DNA of 64,000 nt from an uncultured Verrucomicrobia subdivision 3 bacterium (GTDB lineage: Bacteria; Verrucomicrobiota; Verrucomicrobiia; Limisphaerales; UBA11358), in contig CAIXBQ010000012.1 of NCBI GenBank assembly GCA_903917705.1, forward strand, positions 24,921 through 88,920, read 5' to 3'. Positions 50,075 through 58,711 of this stretch are shown one piece after another (within the stretch, counting starts at the first letter, position 1; each line of letters begins with the position of its first letter). The translations under genes were made by a program, and so were the position numbers. The notes beneath the pieces are model-generated. The model had not been told where the DNA came from. It worked only from the letters and a program-made list of their open reading frames with translations, and searched no databases.

Positions 50075-50237
50075 GCTTTTGACAAGTTTGCCAAAGGGCG
50101 GCGGCTTGGACTCCCTCTCCCCTTCCAAACGGGGAGAGGGCTGGGGTGAGGGGCATTGAATTTGAATCTGTCTTGGCCTCCTCACCCCAACCCTCTCCTC
50201 CTTTAAGGGAGGAGAGGGAGAAAGACTTGTCAAAGGC
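50075..50237. repeat. Nested inverted-repeat element (REP/MITE-like)
   Basis: Outer gcttttgacaagtt (50075-50088) vs gacttgtcaaaggc (50224-50237), 12/14 complementary; hairpins CCCTCTCCCC/GGGGAGAGGG and CCCTCTCCTCC/GGAGGAGAGGG; GGAGAGGGCTGGGGTGAGG vs CCTCACCCCAACCCTCTCC. Confidence 0.7.
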
Positions 50238-50327
50238 ATAATCCCGCAAAAAGGTCCTCCAAATCAGCCGGGATGCTTTGGTCGTCTGACCAGCGGTGTG
50301 GGGCGGCTCTTGGGGAGCTATTATCCT

Positions 50328-50399
50328 GAATTCGGAAGCTGGCAGCTTGGGTTCATTGGAAAATGCCCAATGACGAAGCAATGCCAAGGCTCAAATCAC
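50328..50399. repeat. Diverged direct repeat, copy B
   Basis: gaattcggaagctggcagcttgggttcattggaaaatgcccaatgacgaagcaatgccaaggctcaaatca. Confidence 0.6.
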
Positions 50400-50449
50400 G
50401 GCCGCCTGACAATCGCGGCCACAGCCGGTGGATCAGCCAGCCGGGCGCG

Positions 50450-51043
50450 TCACTTCGCGTTCGGATCGGGAATGAAGATTTTCTTGCCGACGTAAAGCTT
50501 GGTCGCCTCCAGTCCAGGATTCGCCTTGAGAATCTGTGCCGTCGTCACCTTCACATTTTGCTCCCGATATGCCTTGGCGATGAGGCCCAGCGTGTCGCCG
50601 GCCTTCACCGTATATTCGTAGCCGTTCTGCGGCGTCGGCGGCGTAGTGGTGGGAGTGTCATCCGCGGGCTTGACCGGCTTGTGCGCGCGGACGGGCGGGG
50701 CGTCGCCGCTGGCAACCACCTTGCCGATTTTCTCGATGTTTTTGCGGATCATCTCGTTGTCATCCGCGCGCTTCTTGTCGATCTCCTGCACCTGCTCGGC
50801 AAGCTTCTTCAAATCCTCGCGGCTGGCGCTGTCGTTCACCTGCGGGGTGTTGACCTTTTCGCGCAACTCGTTGATTTGAGTTTTCAGGTTTTCAATTTCC
50901 TTGCGCTGAAGTTCGACGGTGTCCGTCAAATCCTTGATCTGGCCGCCCAGCTTTTCGATCTGCTGCTGGGTGGCCGCGTCCTGCCCGCGCACGGCGCAGA
51001 CGGCAAAAGTGAACATCAAAAACCAAAGTGAAATCTTTTTCAT
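50450..51043 (-). CDS. LysM domain protein with coiled-coil region
   Basis: MKKISLWFLMFTFAVCAVRG signal peptide; YEYTVKAGDTLGLIAKAYREQNVKVTTAQILKANPGLEATKLYVGKKIFIPD. Confidence 0.9.
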   Translation of the reverse strand: MKKISLWFLMFTFAVCAVRGQDAATQQQIEKLGGQIKDLTDTVELQRKEIENLKTQINELREKVNTPQVNDSASREDLKKLAEQVQEIDKKRADDNEMIRKNIEKIGKVVASGDAPPVRAHKPVKPADDTPTTTPPTPQNGYEYTVKAGDTLGLIAKAYREQNVKVTTAQILKANPGLEATKLYVGKKIFIPDPNAK

Positions 51044-51103
51044 GCCGGAATGAAAAACCCGAATGCGGTCCGCGTCAAATTTTTTCAGCACGAGGCGCGC
51101 GGG

Positions 51104-52237
51104 TCAATTCACCAGCCGATACCAGTTGTCGCGCTGGTGCGGCTCGTAGCCGAGGTCTTTGATGAGGCGGTGCATGTCCGGCACGGTCATGCAAAAAGTG
51201 GTGCCGGCCTGGGAAACGACGTTTTCCTCGATCATGATGCTGCCGAGATCGTTCGCGCCGAACTTCAGCGCGACCTGGCCGATTTCCAGCCCCTGCGTGA
51301 CCCACGAGCTTTGGATGTTCTCGAAGTTATCCAGGTAAATCCGGCCCAGGGCCTGCGTCCGCAGATATTCCTGCGCGCCGACGGTCGGGGCTTTCAGCTT
51401 GGTGTGCTCGGCCTGAAACGTCCAGCAGATGAACGCGGTGAAATGGGCGGGCTTGATGCCGGCGCCGGTGTGCTCCGCCACGCGCTTCAGCGATTTGTCC
51501 TGCTGCGCGCGCACCCGCTCGAGATGTTCGATGCGATCCTCGATGGTCTCGACGTGCCCAAACATCATCGTGGCCGAGGAATAAAGGCCGAGCCGGTGCG
51601 CGATGTCCATGACCTCCAGCCAGTCGCTGCTCATGGCCTTGAGCGGGGAGATGCGTTCGCGCACGCGGTCCACCAGGATTTCCCCGCCGCCGCCGGGGAT
51701 GGAGCCCAGCCCCGCCGCCTTGAAGTCGCCGATAATCTGTTCGAGCGGCTCGCCGAAGACCTCACGGAAATGCACGAATTCGCTGGGGCTGAATCCGTGG
51801 ATGTTGACCTGCGGAAATTTGTTTTTGATGTGCGCCAGCAAATCGAGATACCACTGCTTGGTCAGCTTGGGATGATGCCCGCCCTGCATGAGGATCTGGG
51901 TGCCGCCGAGCGCGAGCGTCTCCTCGATCTTCTGGTCCATCTCGGCGAGCGTGATGACGTAGGAATCAGCATCCTTCTCGGTGCGGTAGAACGCGCAGAA
52001 CTTGCAATAGACATTGCAGACGTTCGTGTAATTCACGTTGCGGTCCACGTTGTAGGTGACGATTTCGTTGCCGCGATTGCCGTAGGCCCCGGCCTTGGCC
52101 AGCTGGCGGCGGCGATCGGCGAGCGCGCCAAGCTCCTCCAGCGGCAGGGAATAAAGGCGCCTCGCCTCGGCCCCGTTGATCCGGTGGCCGTCCCAGACTT
52201 TTTGCAGCAACTCGTCCAATGACGCGTCGTAAATCAT
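51104..52237 (-). CDS. mqnC: Cyclic dehypoxanthinyl futalosine synthase (radical SAM, menaquinone biosynthesis)
   Basis: VDRNVNYTNVCNVYCKFCAFYRTEKDADSYV; GGTQILMQGGHHPKL; GLGSIPGGGGEILVDRVRERISPLK; SATMMFGHVETIEDRIEHL. Confidence 0.93.
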   Translation of the reverse strand: MIYDASLDELLQKVWDGHRINGAEARRLYSLPLEELGALADRRRQLAKAGAYGNRGNEIVTYNVDRNVNYTNVCNVYCKFCAFYRTEKDADSYVITLAEMDQKIEETLALGGTQILMQGGHHPKLTKQWYLDLLAHIKNKFPQVNIHGFSPSEFVHFREVFGEPLEQIIGDFKAAGLGSIPGGGGEILVDRVRERISPLKAMSSDWLEVMDIAHRLGLYSSATMMFGHVETIEDRIEHLERVRAQQDKSLKRVAEHTGAGIKPAHFTAFICWTFQAEHTKLKAPTVGAQEYLRTQALGRIYLDNFENIQSSWVTQGLEIGQVALKFGANDLGSIMIEENVVSQAGTTFCMTVPDMHRLIKDLGYEPHQRDNWYRLVN

Positions 52238-52281
52238 CGGGATAGATTAGCAGAGATTTTCCCGTTAACAAGCGGCTGTGT

Positions 52282-52830
52282 TCACTGCGCCCGGCAGAAC
52301 TTCTCCGGCGGCAGCTGCGCCAGCGCCTCGCTGGCCGCGCGCAGGATTTCCGTTTTGCCGAGCGCCTGCGCGGCGCGGGCGCGGTGCAGCTGCGCCTCGA
52401 CCATCTGCGGGTCCAGCCGGATCGCGCGCTCCGCGCATTCCAGCGCCTGCGCGTGGCGGCCCAGCTGGCCGTTCAGGCTGGCGAGATTCGTCCAGCCCAG
52501 CTGGCTGGCCGGATCAATCTTCAGCGCCTGCGCCAGGCATTGCGCGGCCTCGGCGGGCCGGTTCAGCGCCTCAAACAACAGTTTGGCGAGATTGTTCCAG
52601 ATCTTGAAATCCGCCGGGTCCAGCTTCAGCGCCTGGCGATAGCTGGTTTCCGCCTCGGCCGACCGGCCCAGCGCCGCCAGCGCGACGCCCTGGTAAAACA
52701 GCGCCTTTGCCTCCGCAGGATTTTCCGCGCGCCACTTTCCGGCGAACGCCAGCACGTCCGGCCAAAGCCCTTTTTCGCAGAGCGCCCGGGCTTGGCCGGG
52801 CCTGGTTTCTAAACTCGATGCCATCGGCAA
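52282..52830 (-). CDS. TPR repeat protein
   Basis: ALAALGRSAEAETSYRQALKLDPADFKIWNNLAKLLFEALNRPAEAAQCLAQALKIDPAS. Confidence 0.82.
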   Translation of the reverse strand: MPMASSLETRPGQARALCEKGLWPDVLAFAGKWRAENPAEAKALFYQGVALAALGRSAEAETSYRQALKLDPADFKIWNNLAKLLFEALNRPAEAAQCLAQALKIDPASQLGWTNLASLNGQLGRHAQALECAERAIRLDPQMVEAQLHRARAAQALGKTEILRAASEALAQLPPEKFCRAQ

Positions 52831-52927
52831 ATTATTTCAACTCTCTGCGCGCATGACAAACCAAACCGCCGCGTCCCCCCGAGTTTGGGGTGGATTTGCA
52901 GCGGATTTCTGCGAAACTGCCTGCCTG

Positions 52928-53410
52928 ATGAAGCCAATCGTAAAATTGTTGCTCGAAGGCGGCAGCCTCAACGCCGCGCAGCTGGCGCAGGTGCTCAAGC
53001 TGTCCGAGGCCGAGGTGAACCGCCAGCTCGACGAGCTGAAAGCGCAGCGCGTGCTGCTGGGTTTCCGCCCCGTGCTGAACCTTGCCCATGAGGATTCCGG
53101 CGTCGTCCGCGCCGTCATCGAGGTGCGCATCACCCCCGAACGCGGCGGCGGCTTCAACCGTCTCGCCGAGCGCATTTCGCGCTTCGACGAGGTGGAATCC
53201 TGCTTCCTCATGTCCGGCGGCTACGATCTGCTGGTGTTCGTCAACGGCGCGAGTCTGCAGAAGGTCGCGGCGTTCGTCTCCGAAAAACTTTCCACGCTCG
53301 AAGGCGTCCTCTCGACCGCCACGCATTTCATGCTGCGAGCCTACAAGGAGCAGGGCTTCATGCTGGAGGTGAAAACCGAGGAGGCGGAAAGGCTCAAAGT
53401 CACGCCCTGA
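52928..53410 (+). CDS. Lrp/AsnC family regulator
   Basis: MKPIVKLLLEGGSLNAAQLAQVLKLSEAEVNRQLDELKAQRVLLGFRPVLN; RAVIEVRITPERGGGFNRLAERISRFDEVESCFLMSGGYDLLVFVNG. Confidence 0.85.
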   Translation: MKPIVKLLLEGGSLNAAQLAQVLKLSEAEVNRQLDELKAQRVLLGFRPVLNLAHEDSGVVRAVIEVRITPERGGGFNRLAERISRFDEVESCFLMSGGYDLLVFVNGASLQKVAAFVSEKLSTLEGVLSTATHFMLRAYKEQGFMLEVKTEEAERLKVTP

Positions 53411-53430
53411 CCGGCTGCTGATTTTGCACC

Positions 53431-54615
53431 GTGCAATCAAACATGGATTCCTCGCGTTACATCGCCAAGCACATCGTCAACCTGCCCAAGTCAGGCATCC
53501 GCGACTTTTTTGAGATCGTGTCAAAGATGAAGGACGTCATCTCGCTCGGCATTGGCGAGCCGGATTTTGACACACCATGGCACATCCGCGAGGCGGCGAT
53601 TTATGCGCTGGAAAAGGGGAAGACGCATTACACCTCGAACCTCGGCCTGATTGAACTGCGCCGCGCCATTCACCACTACGTCGAAAAGAATTTCTCCGTG
53701 AGCTACCGGCCCGAAGACGAAATTCTCGTCACGGTCGGCGTGAGCGAGGCGCTGGATATCGCGTTCCGCGCCCTGGTGAATCCCGGCGACAAGGTGATGT
53801 TTCACCAGCCGTGCTACGTCAGCTATTCGCCGAGCATCACGCTCGTCCATGGCGAGGCGATTCCCGTGCCGACGTACGCAAAGGATAATTTTGCGCTCAC
53901 CGCCGCTGCGCTCCGCGCCGCGTGGCAGCCCGGCGCCAAGCTGCTCGTCCTGAATCTGCCGTGCAATCCCACCGGCGGCACCTGCGACCGCGCGCAGATC
54001 GAGGCCATCGCGAAGTTTGCCGTCGAAAAAGACCTGCTGGTGTTGAGCGACGAGATTTATTCCGAGCTGACCTTTGAAGGGGTTCATACCAGCATCGCCA
54101 GCCTGCCCGGCATGAAGGACCGCACGATTTTCCTGCATGGATTTTCCAAGGCATTCGCGATGACCGGCTGGCGCATCGGCTATGCCTGCGGCCCGGCGGC
54201 GCTCATCGAGGCGATGATGAAAGTGCACCAGTACTCGATGATGTGCGCGTCCATCCTGAGCCAGGAAGCCGCCATCGAAGCGCTTGTGCGCGGCGAGGAC
54301 GGTATGAAAAAGATGCGCGACCAGTATCATCGCCGCCGCGATTTCATCGTGCGCCGGTTCAATGAAATCGGCTTGAAATGCCATCTGCCGCGCGGCTCGT
54401 TCTACGCCTTCCCGGATGTTTCCGTGACCGGCCTCAACGAAAAGGACTTTGCCGTCGGTTTGTTGCAGGCGGAAAAAGTGGCGATGGTTCCCGGCACCGC
54501 GTTCGGCGCGAACGGCTCCGGCTTTTGCCGGGCATGCTTTGCGACGAGCTATGAACAGCTCATCGAGGCGGGCAACCGCATCGACCGGCACGTTCAATCG
54601 CTGGCGAAGAAATGA
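53431..54615 (+). CDS. Class I/II PLP-dependent aminotransferase
   Basis: VISLGIGEPDFDTPWHIREAAIYALEKGKTHYTSNLGLIELRRAI; NLPCNPTGGT; FLHGFSKAFAMTGWRIGYACG. Confidence 0.95.
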   Translation: MQSNMDSSRYIAKHIVNLPKSGIRDFFEIVSKMKDVISLGIGEPDFDTPWHIREAAIYALEKGKTHYTSNLGLIELRRAIHHYVEKNFSVSYRPEDEILVTVGVSEALDIAFRALVNPGDKVMFHQPCYVSYSPSITLVHGEAIPVPTYAKDNFALTAAALRAAWQPGAKLLVLNLPCNPTGGTCDRAQIEAIAKFAVEKDLLVLSDEIYSELTFEGVHTSIASLPGMKDRTIFLHGFSKAFAMTGWRIGYACGPAALIEAMMKVHQYSMMCASILSQEAAIEALVRGEDGMKKMRDQYHRRRDFIVRRFNEIGLKCHLPRGSFYAFPDVSVTGLNEKDFAVGLLQAEKVAMVPGTAFGANGSGFCRACFATSYEQLIEAGNRIDRHVQSLAKK

Positions 54616-54618
54616 AGG

Positions 54619-55071
54619 TCACGCGCCGGGTTGCCGTTTGCAGAGGCGGACGGTTTCGGCCACATTTTCAAGTACCAGCAGAACTTGGGGCATTTTAGTT
54701 TCCGGCAGGAGACAGGCGGTCACCAGCAGGTTCACGGGCACCGGACCCCGGCTGCCGCGTAGCTCCGCGTGGCAAAACTTCCGGCAAGCGTCTTCCCCGT
54801 TCAGGGCCGCCCTGACACTGTTGCGAATGAGACAGCTCTTGCAGGACTTGGATTTTCCACAGCCAGCCGTACCGGCGCAAACGCAATGCAACACCTCCCC
54901 GCCGCGCCGGCGCAAAGCCGACCGGGGCGCGGCGCCGAGAAACGCCTCCGCGGCCACGTTGAAATCCAGAATCCGCACATCCTCGTCCACAATGAAGGCC
55001 GGCAGCGGGAACGCATCAAAAATGGCGCGCCCCCAATGCGCTTGTGAATCAACTTTTTTCAGGCCGTCCAT
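54619..55071 (-). CDS. Stand-alone PAS domain protein with Cys cluster
   Basis: RAIFDAFPLPAFIVDEDVRILDFNVAAEAFLG...LHCVCAGTAGCGKSKSCKSCLIRNSV. Confidence 0.82.
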   Translation of the reverse strand: MDGLKKVDSQAHWGRAIFDAFPLPAFIVDEDVRILDFNVAAEAFLGAAPRSALRRRGGEVLHCVCAGTAGCGKSKSCKSCLIRNSVRAALNGEDACRKFCHAELRGSRGPVPVNLLVTACLLPETKMPQVLLVLENVAETVRLCKRQPGA

Positions 55072-55257
55072 AAATGTTCCCGCTCGAAAAATGATTTTGG
55101 CTGAACCGGCAACCAGATCATTTATCGGGCTTAATTTAGAAGATTATTTCAGAAGCAAATGTTGTCAATAGAAACAAAACAGGGGACATCCTTCATTCTC
55201 TGGCAGGGCATGTGTGGTCTCAGTTGAGAATAGAAAATCCGGCGGGCGATCGATGGG

Positions 55258-55710
55258 TCACATTCTTGCCGGTGCGGCGTGCCGCTTGATGGTCTCCGTT
55301 ATATTTTCGAGGATGAGCAGCACCTGTGGCGTTTCAGTGTAAGGCAACAGACTGGCGGTTACGAGGAGGCTAATGGGCACCACCCCTTTGCTGCCGCGCA
55401 ACTCAGCCTTGTGTAGTGTCCGGCTGGTGGCGCCGCCCTGCATCGCGTAGTTGACGCTGCTGCGGATAACGCAGTCCCGGCACACTTTCGCCTTCCCGCA
55501 CCCCGCCTTTTCGGCATGGATGCAGTGCAGCGCCTCGCCGCCACGACGGAACAGGGCTGAGGCAGGCTCGGCTCCGAGCAATGGCTCCGCGACCGCGTTG
55601 AAATCCAGTATCTGCACATCCTCATCCACGATGAACGCTGGCAGTGGAATCGCGTCGAAGATCGCGCGGCTATATTGCGCCTTCTGTTCGTTTATTTCCT
55701 GGCAGTTCAT
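55258..55710 (-). CDS. Stand-alone PAS domain protein with Cys cluster (paralog)
   Basis: RAIFDAIPLPAFIVDEDVQILDFNAVAEPLLG...LHCIHAEKAGCGKAKVCRDCVIRSSV. Confidence 0.82.
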   Translation of the reverse strand: MNCQEINEQKAQYSRAIFDAIPLPAFIVDEDVQILDFNAVAEPLLGAEPASALFRRGGEALHCIHAEKAGCGKAKVCRDCVIRSSVNYAMQGGATSRTLHKAELRGSKGVVPISLLVTASLLPYTETPQVLLILENITETIKRHAAPARM

Positions 55711-55889
55711 AAACCTGATCCGTAGAGAAAGTTATTTTCAAAACCGTCGGCGGTCCCCGTCTTTCAATCAGTAAAACGACCGTAGCACTGGAAGCCGGGG
55801 CGGTCAAGCGTCCCGGAGCGTGCTCATGGAAGCCGCCGGAAGCGTGTTGAAGCTTGGCGGACGGCGGATAAAGTTTAAACTGTCGGCAA

Positions 55890-56708
55890 ATGAAACCGCC
55901 CCAGCCACAAGCCGCCGCCGCGCGGTTGAAAAAGATTTCCCCACTGCGACCCGCCCTCGCCATCGTCCTCGGCAGCGGATTTCACCACGCGCTGGCGGAA
56001 CTGCACGTGGAGAAAAACGTTGCTTACGCGGACATTCCCGGCTTTCCCCAGCCAACCGTCAGCGGCCACGCCGGCGAGTTGTATTTCGGCCGCCTCGGCC
56101 AGACACCCGTGCTGGTCTTGAGCGGACGCGCGCATTTTTATGAAGGCCATCCGATGGAGCGCGTGACCTTCGCGGTCCGGACCCTCGCGGCCTTCGGCAT
56201 CCGCGACTTGCTCCTGACGAACGCGGCGGGCGGGCTGAATAAAAAATTTCGCGCGGGCGATTTCATGGTGCTGACCGACCATCTCAATCTGATGGGGGTA
56301 AATCCGCTTCGCGGCCCCTCGGCGCCCGGTCTGCCGCGCTTTGTGGATTTGACCGAAACTTACGACGCGAAGCTGCGCGAACTTCTGTTTCGCGCCGGAA
56401 AGCTGGCCCGGCTGAAGCTGCAGCGCGGGGTTTACCTCGCCGTGAGCGGCCCGAGCTACGAGACCCCGGCAGAAATCCGCGCGTTCGCCCGGCTGGGCGC
56501 GGATGCCGTGGGTATGAGCACCGTGCCGGAGGCCGTCGTGGCGCGCCAGTGCGGGTTGAACGTCGCGGCGGTTTCGTGCATCACCAACCTAGCGGCGGGC
56601 ATCAGCCGGAATAATCTGTCGCACGCGGAGGTATTGGAAACGGCGGAACGCGTCAAGCAATCCGGCGCGGCGCTGCTGAAAAACTTTGCGGAACTTTATC
56701 TCCAATGA
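55890..56708 (+). CDS. Purine nucleoside phosphorylase
   Basis: ALAIVLGSGFHHAL, GHAGELYFGRL, SGRAHFYEGHPMERVTFAVRTLAAFGIRDLLLTNAAGGLN, DHLNLMGVNPLRGP. Confidence 0.95.
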   Translation: MKPPQPQAAAARLKKISPLRPALAIVLGSGFHHALAELHVEKNVAYADIPGFPQPTVSGHAGELYFGRLGQTPVLVLSGRAHFYEGHPMERVTFAVRTLAAFGIRDLLLTNAAGGLNKKFRAGDFMVLTDHLNLMGVNPLRGPSAPGLPRFVDLTETYDAKLRELLFRAGKLARLKLQRGVYLAVSGPSYETPAEIRAFARLGADAVGMSTVPEAVVARQCGLNVAAVSCITNLAAGISRNNLSHAEVLETAERVKQSGAALLKNFAELYLQ

Positions 56709-57145
56709 AGAAAAAAGATAAAATCATCGCCGCGCCGCCCCGGCGGCTGTGGGATCAATTGGTCCGTGCGGCGGCCCGGGCGCGCGCCGGCTCAGTGTCG
56801 CCGTATTCCAAATTCAAGGTTGGCGCGGCGCTGCTCACGAACGCAGGCGAAATCATCGGCGGCGCGAATGTCGAGAGCGCGAGCTACGGGTTGACCTGCT
56901 GCGCGGAGCGGGTGGCGCTGTTCAAGGCGCTGACGGCAGGGAAGCATAATTTTGTCGCGGTTGCCGTGGTGGCGCGCTGGGACGGCGGGCCGATGCCCTG
57001 CGGCGCCTGCCGGCAATTGCTCGCGGAATACGCGCCGGACGCCAGCGTGTTCATCGCCGACAGCGATGATTTGAAAAAAATCCGGGCGTTCACCGTGCGC
57101 GGACTGCTGCCGGAGGCTTTTGTCTTCAACCCTGATGCCCCTTGA
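56705..57145 (+). CDS. cdd: Cytidine deaminase
   Basis: SPYSKFKVGAALLTNAGEIIGGANVESASYGLTCCAERVALFKAL; PCGACRQLLAEYAPDASVF; 4-bp overlap with PNP gene. Confidence 0.95.
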   Translation: MKKKDKIIAAPPRRLWDQLVRAAARARAGSVSPYSKFKVGAALLTNAGEIIGGANVESASYGLTCCAERVALFKALTAGKHNFVAVAVVARWDGGPMPCGACRQLLAEYAPDASVFIADSDDLKKIRAFTVRGLLPEAFVFNPDAP

Positions 57146-57187
57146 TATTTGAAAGATTCGTCGTAGTCTGCTCGGTCTGTATTTTTG

Positions 57188-58684
57188 ATGAAACCTGAAG
57201 TTTTTTCTAGATTTGAAAACGCGGCGTGGCCAGCCCTGCTGGTCAGCGCCGACGGTGCCATTTTGATGGCCAACCCGGCGGCGAAAACAGTTTTGGGTCC
57301 GTCGGTGGGCGGCGGTACGGTGCAGTTGACCGCGGTCTGGTCGCCGGAAAATGGCGGCACCGCCGTGGCTTTTCTGGCGCTCTCGGAGACTTCTCCGGCC
57401 GCCCCGGCCGTTTTGAAATTCCGCACGGCCAGCGGAGCGGCTGCCGCCTTTTTGACGGCAATCTGCCGGCTGGAAAGTGACGGCAGAAGATTTTTCGTCC
57501 TGCAATTGCTCCCGTCCCCGGACGCGAAGTCCGCGCCGACGGGCGACGCGGCGCTGAAGCAGAAGCTGGACTGCGTGTTGCAACTGGCGCGAACGGTCTC
57601 GCTGGATTTCAACAACGCGCTAACCGGTGTGCTGGCCCACACTTCGCTGCTGCTCGGCAAAATCGAGGCGGGCCACCCGTGGCGGCACTCGTTGCTGGAG
57701 GTGGAAAAATCCGCGTCGCGCGCGGCGGAAATCGCGGGCGAACTGGCGCTGTTCAGCCGGCAGGAAAAAGAAACCCGCCGCGCACCGGCGGGCAACTTGA
57801 ACCTGGTGGCCGGCCGCTGCGTGGAATTTTTCCAGAACTCGCACGGTCTGCGGTTCTCGTGGCGGTTGGCGCTGGAACGCGGATTGTTCGCGGCCCGGTT
57901 TGACGAGGCGAAGGTGCAGCAGGCGCTGACGAAGGTGCTGGAGAACGCGGTGGAGGCTTTTGGCGGCAGCGGCACCGGCCAGATTTCCGTGCAGACGCGA
58001 AACGTGGAACTCACGGCGGCCACACAGGACCGCAACGTGCGGCTGGCGGCGGGAAATTACGTTTGCGTGGAAATCCAGGACAACGGCCCGGGCATCGAGG
58101 CTGAGGCTTTGCCCCGCGTTTTTGAACCCTTTTTCACGACCAAGCGGGCGCCGCATCGCGGCCTCGGGCTCGCGCTCGTCTATGGCATCATCACCAACCA
58201 CGGCGGCGGGGTGGCGATTTCCAGCCAGGTCGGCAAGGGCGCTTCGGCGCGCGTTTATCTGCCGGCGGAAAAAACCCTCGTCAAGGAATCCGTGGGCGGG
58301 GACAAGGAACTGCGCGGCACCGGCACGATTCTGGTTGTGGATGACGAAAGTCTGCTGCTCACAATGGCCGATACGATATTAACGGACTTCGGGTATCAGG
58401 TTTTGACAGCCAATAACGGCCCGAAGGCGCTGCAAATTCTGGCCCAGCCGGGCACGAAGGTGGATTTGCTCATCACCGACCTGGTGATGCCGGGCATGGG
58501 CGGACGCGAATTGATCGAGCGCATCCGGCAGACCGATCCCGCGCTGCCCATGATGTGCACCAGCGGTTATGTGATGCCGGAGGAAAACCAAGCCGGCGCC
58601 GGCTACCTGCAAAAGCCCTTCACGAGCACCGAGCTGCTGCTCAAGGTAAAAGCGGCGCTGCGCTCGACGTCGGCTGTTGACTAA
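57188..58684 (+). CDS. Hybrid sensor kinase/response regulator, non-canonical phospho-acceptor region
   Basis: ARTVSLDFNNALTGVLAHTSLLL; DNGPGIEAEALPRVFEPFFTTKRAPHRGLGLALVYGIITNHGGGVAISS; ILVVDDESLLLTM...DLLITDLVMPGMGGREL receiver. Confidence 0.9.
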   Translation: MKPEVFSRFENAAWPALLVSADGAILMANPAAKTVLGPSVGGGTVQLTAVWSPENGGTAVAFLALSETSPAAPAVLKFRTASGAAAAFLTAICRLESDGRRFFVLQLLPSPDAKSAPTGDAALKQKLDCVLQLARTVSLDFNNALTGVLAHTSLLLGKIEAGHPWRHSLLEVEKSASRAAEIAGELALFSRQEKETRRAPAGNLNLVAGRCVEFFQNSHGLRFSWRLALERGLFAARFDEAKVQQALTKVLENAVEAFGGSGTGQISVQTRNVELTAATQDRNVRLAAGNYVCVEIQDNGPGIEAEALPRVFEPFFTTKRAPHRGLGLALVYGIITNHGGGVAISSQVGKGASARVYLPAEKTLVKESVGGDKELRGTGTILVVDDESLLLTMADTILTDFGYQVLTANNGPKALQILAQPGTKVDLLITDLVMPGMGGRELIERIRQTDPALPMMCTSGYVMPEENQAGAGYLQKPFTSTELLLKVKAALRSTSAVD

Positions 58685-58711
58685 TCGGCATGGTTATGTT
58701 TAACTCCGCTT

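Noticed and set aside
49567-50149. Heptad-repeat ORFs of the minisatellite as real proteins
   Set aside because: All six frames are open across part of the array, so openness is not evidence of coding; no signal peptide or partner domain supports any one frame.
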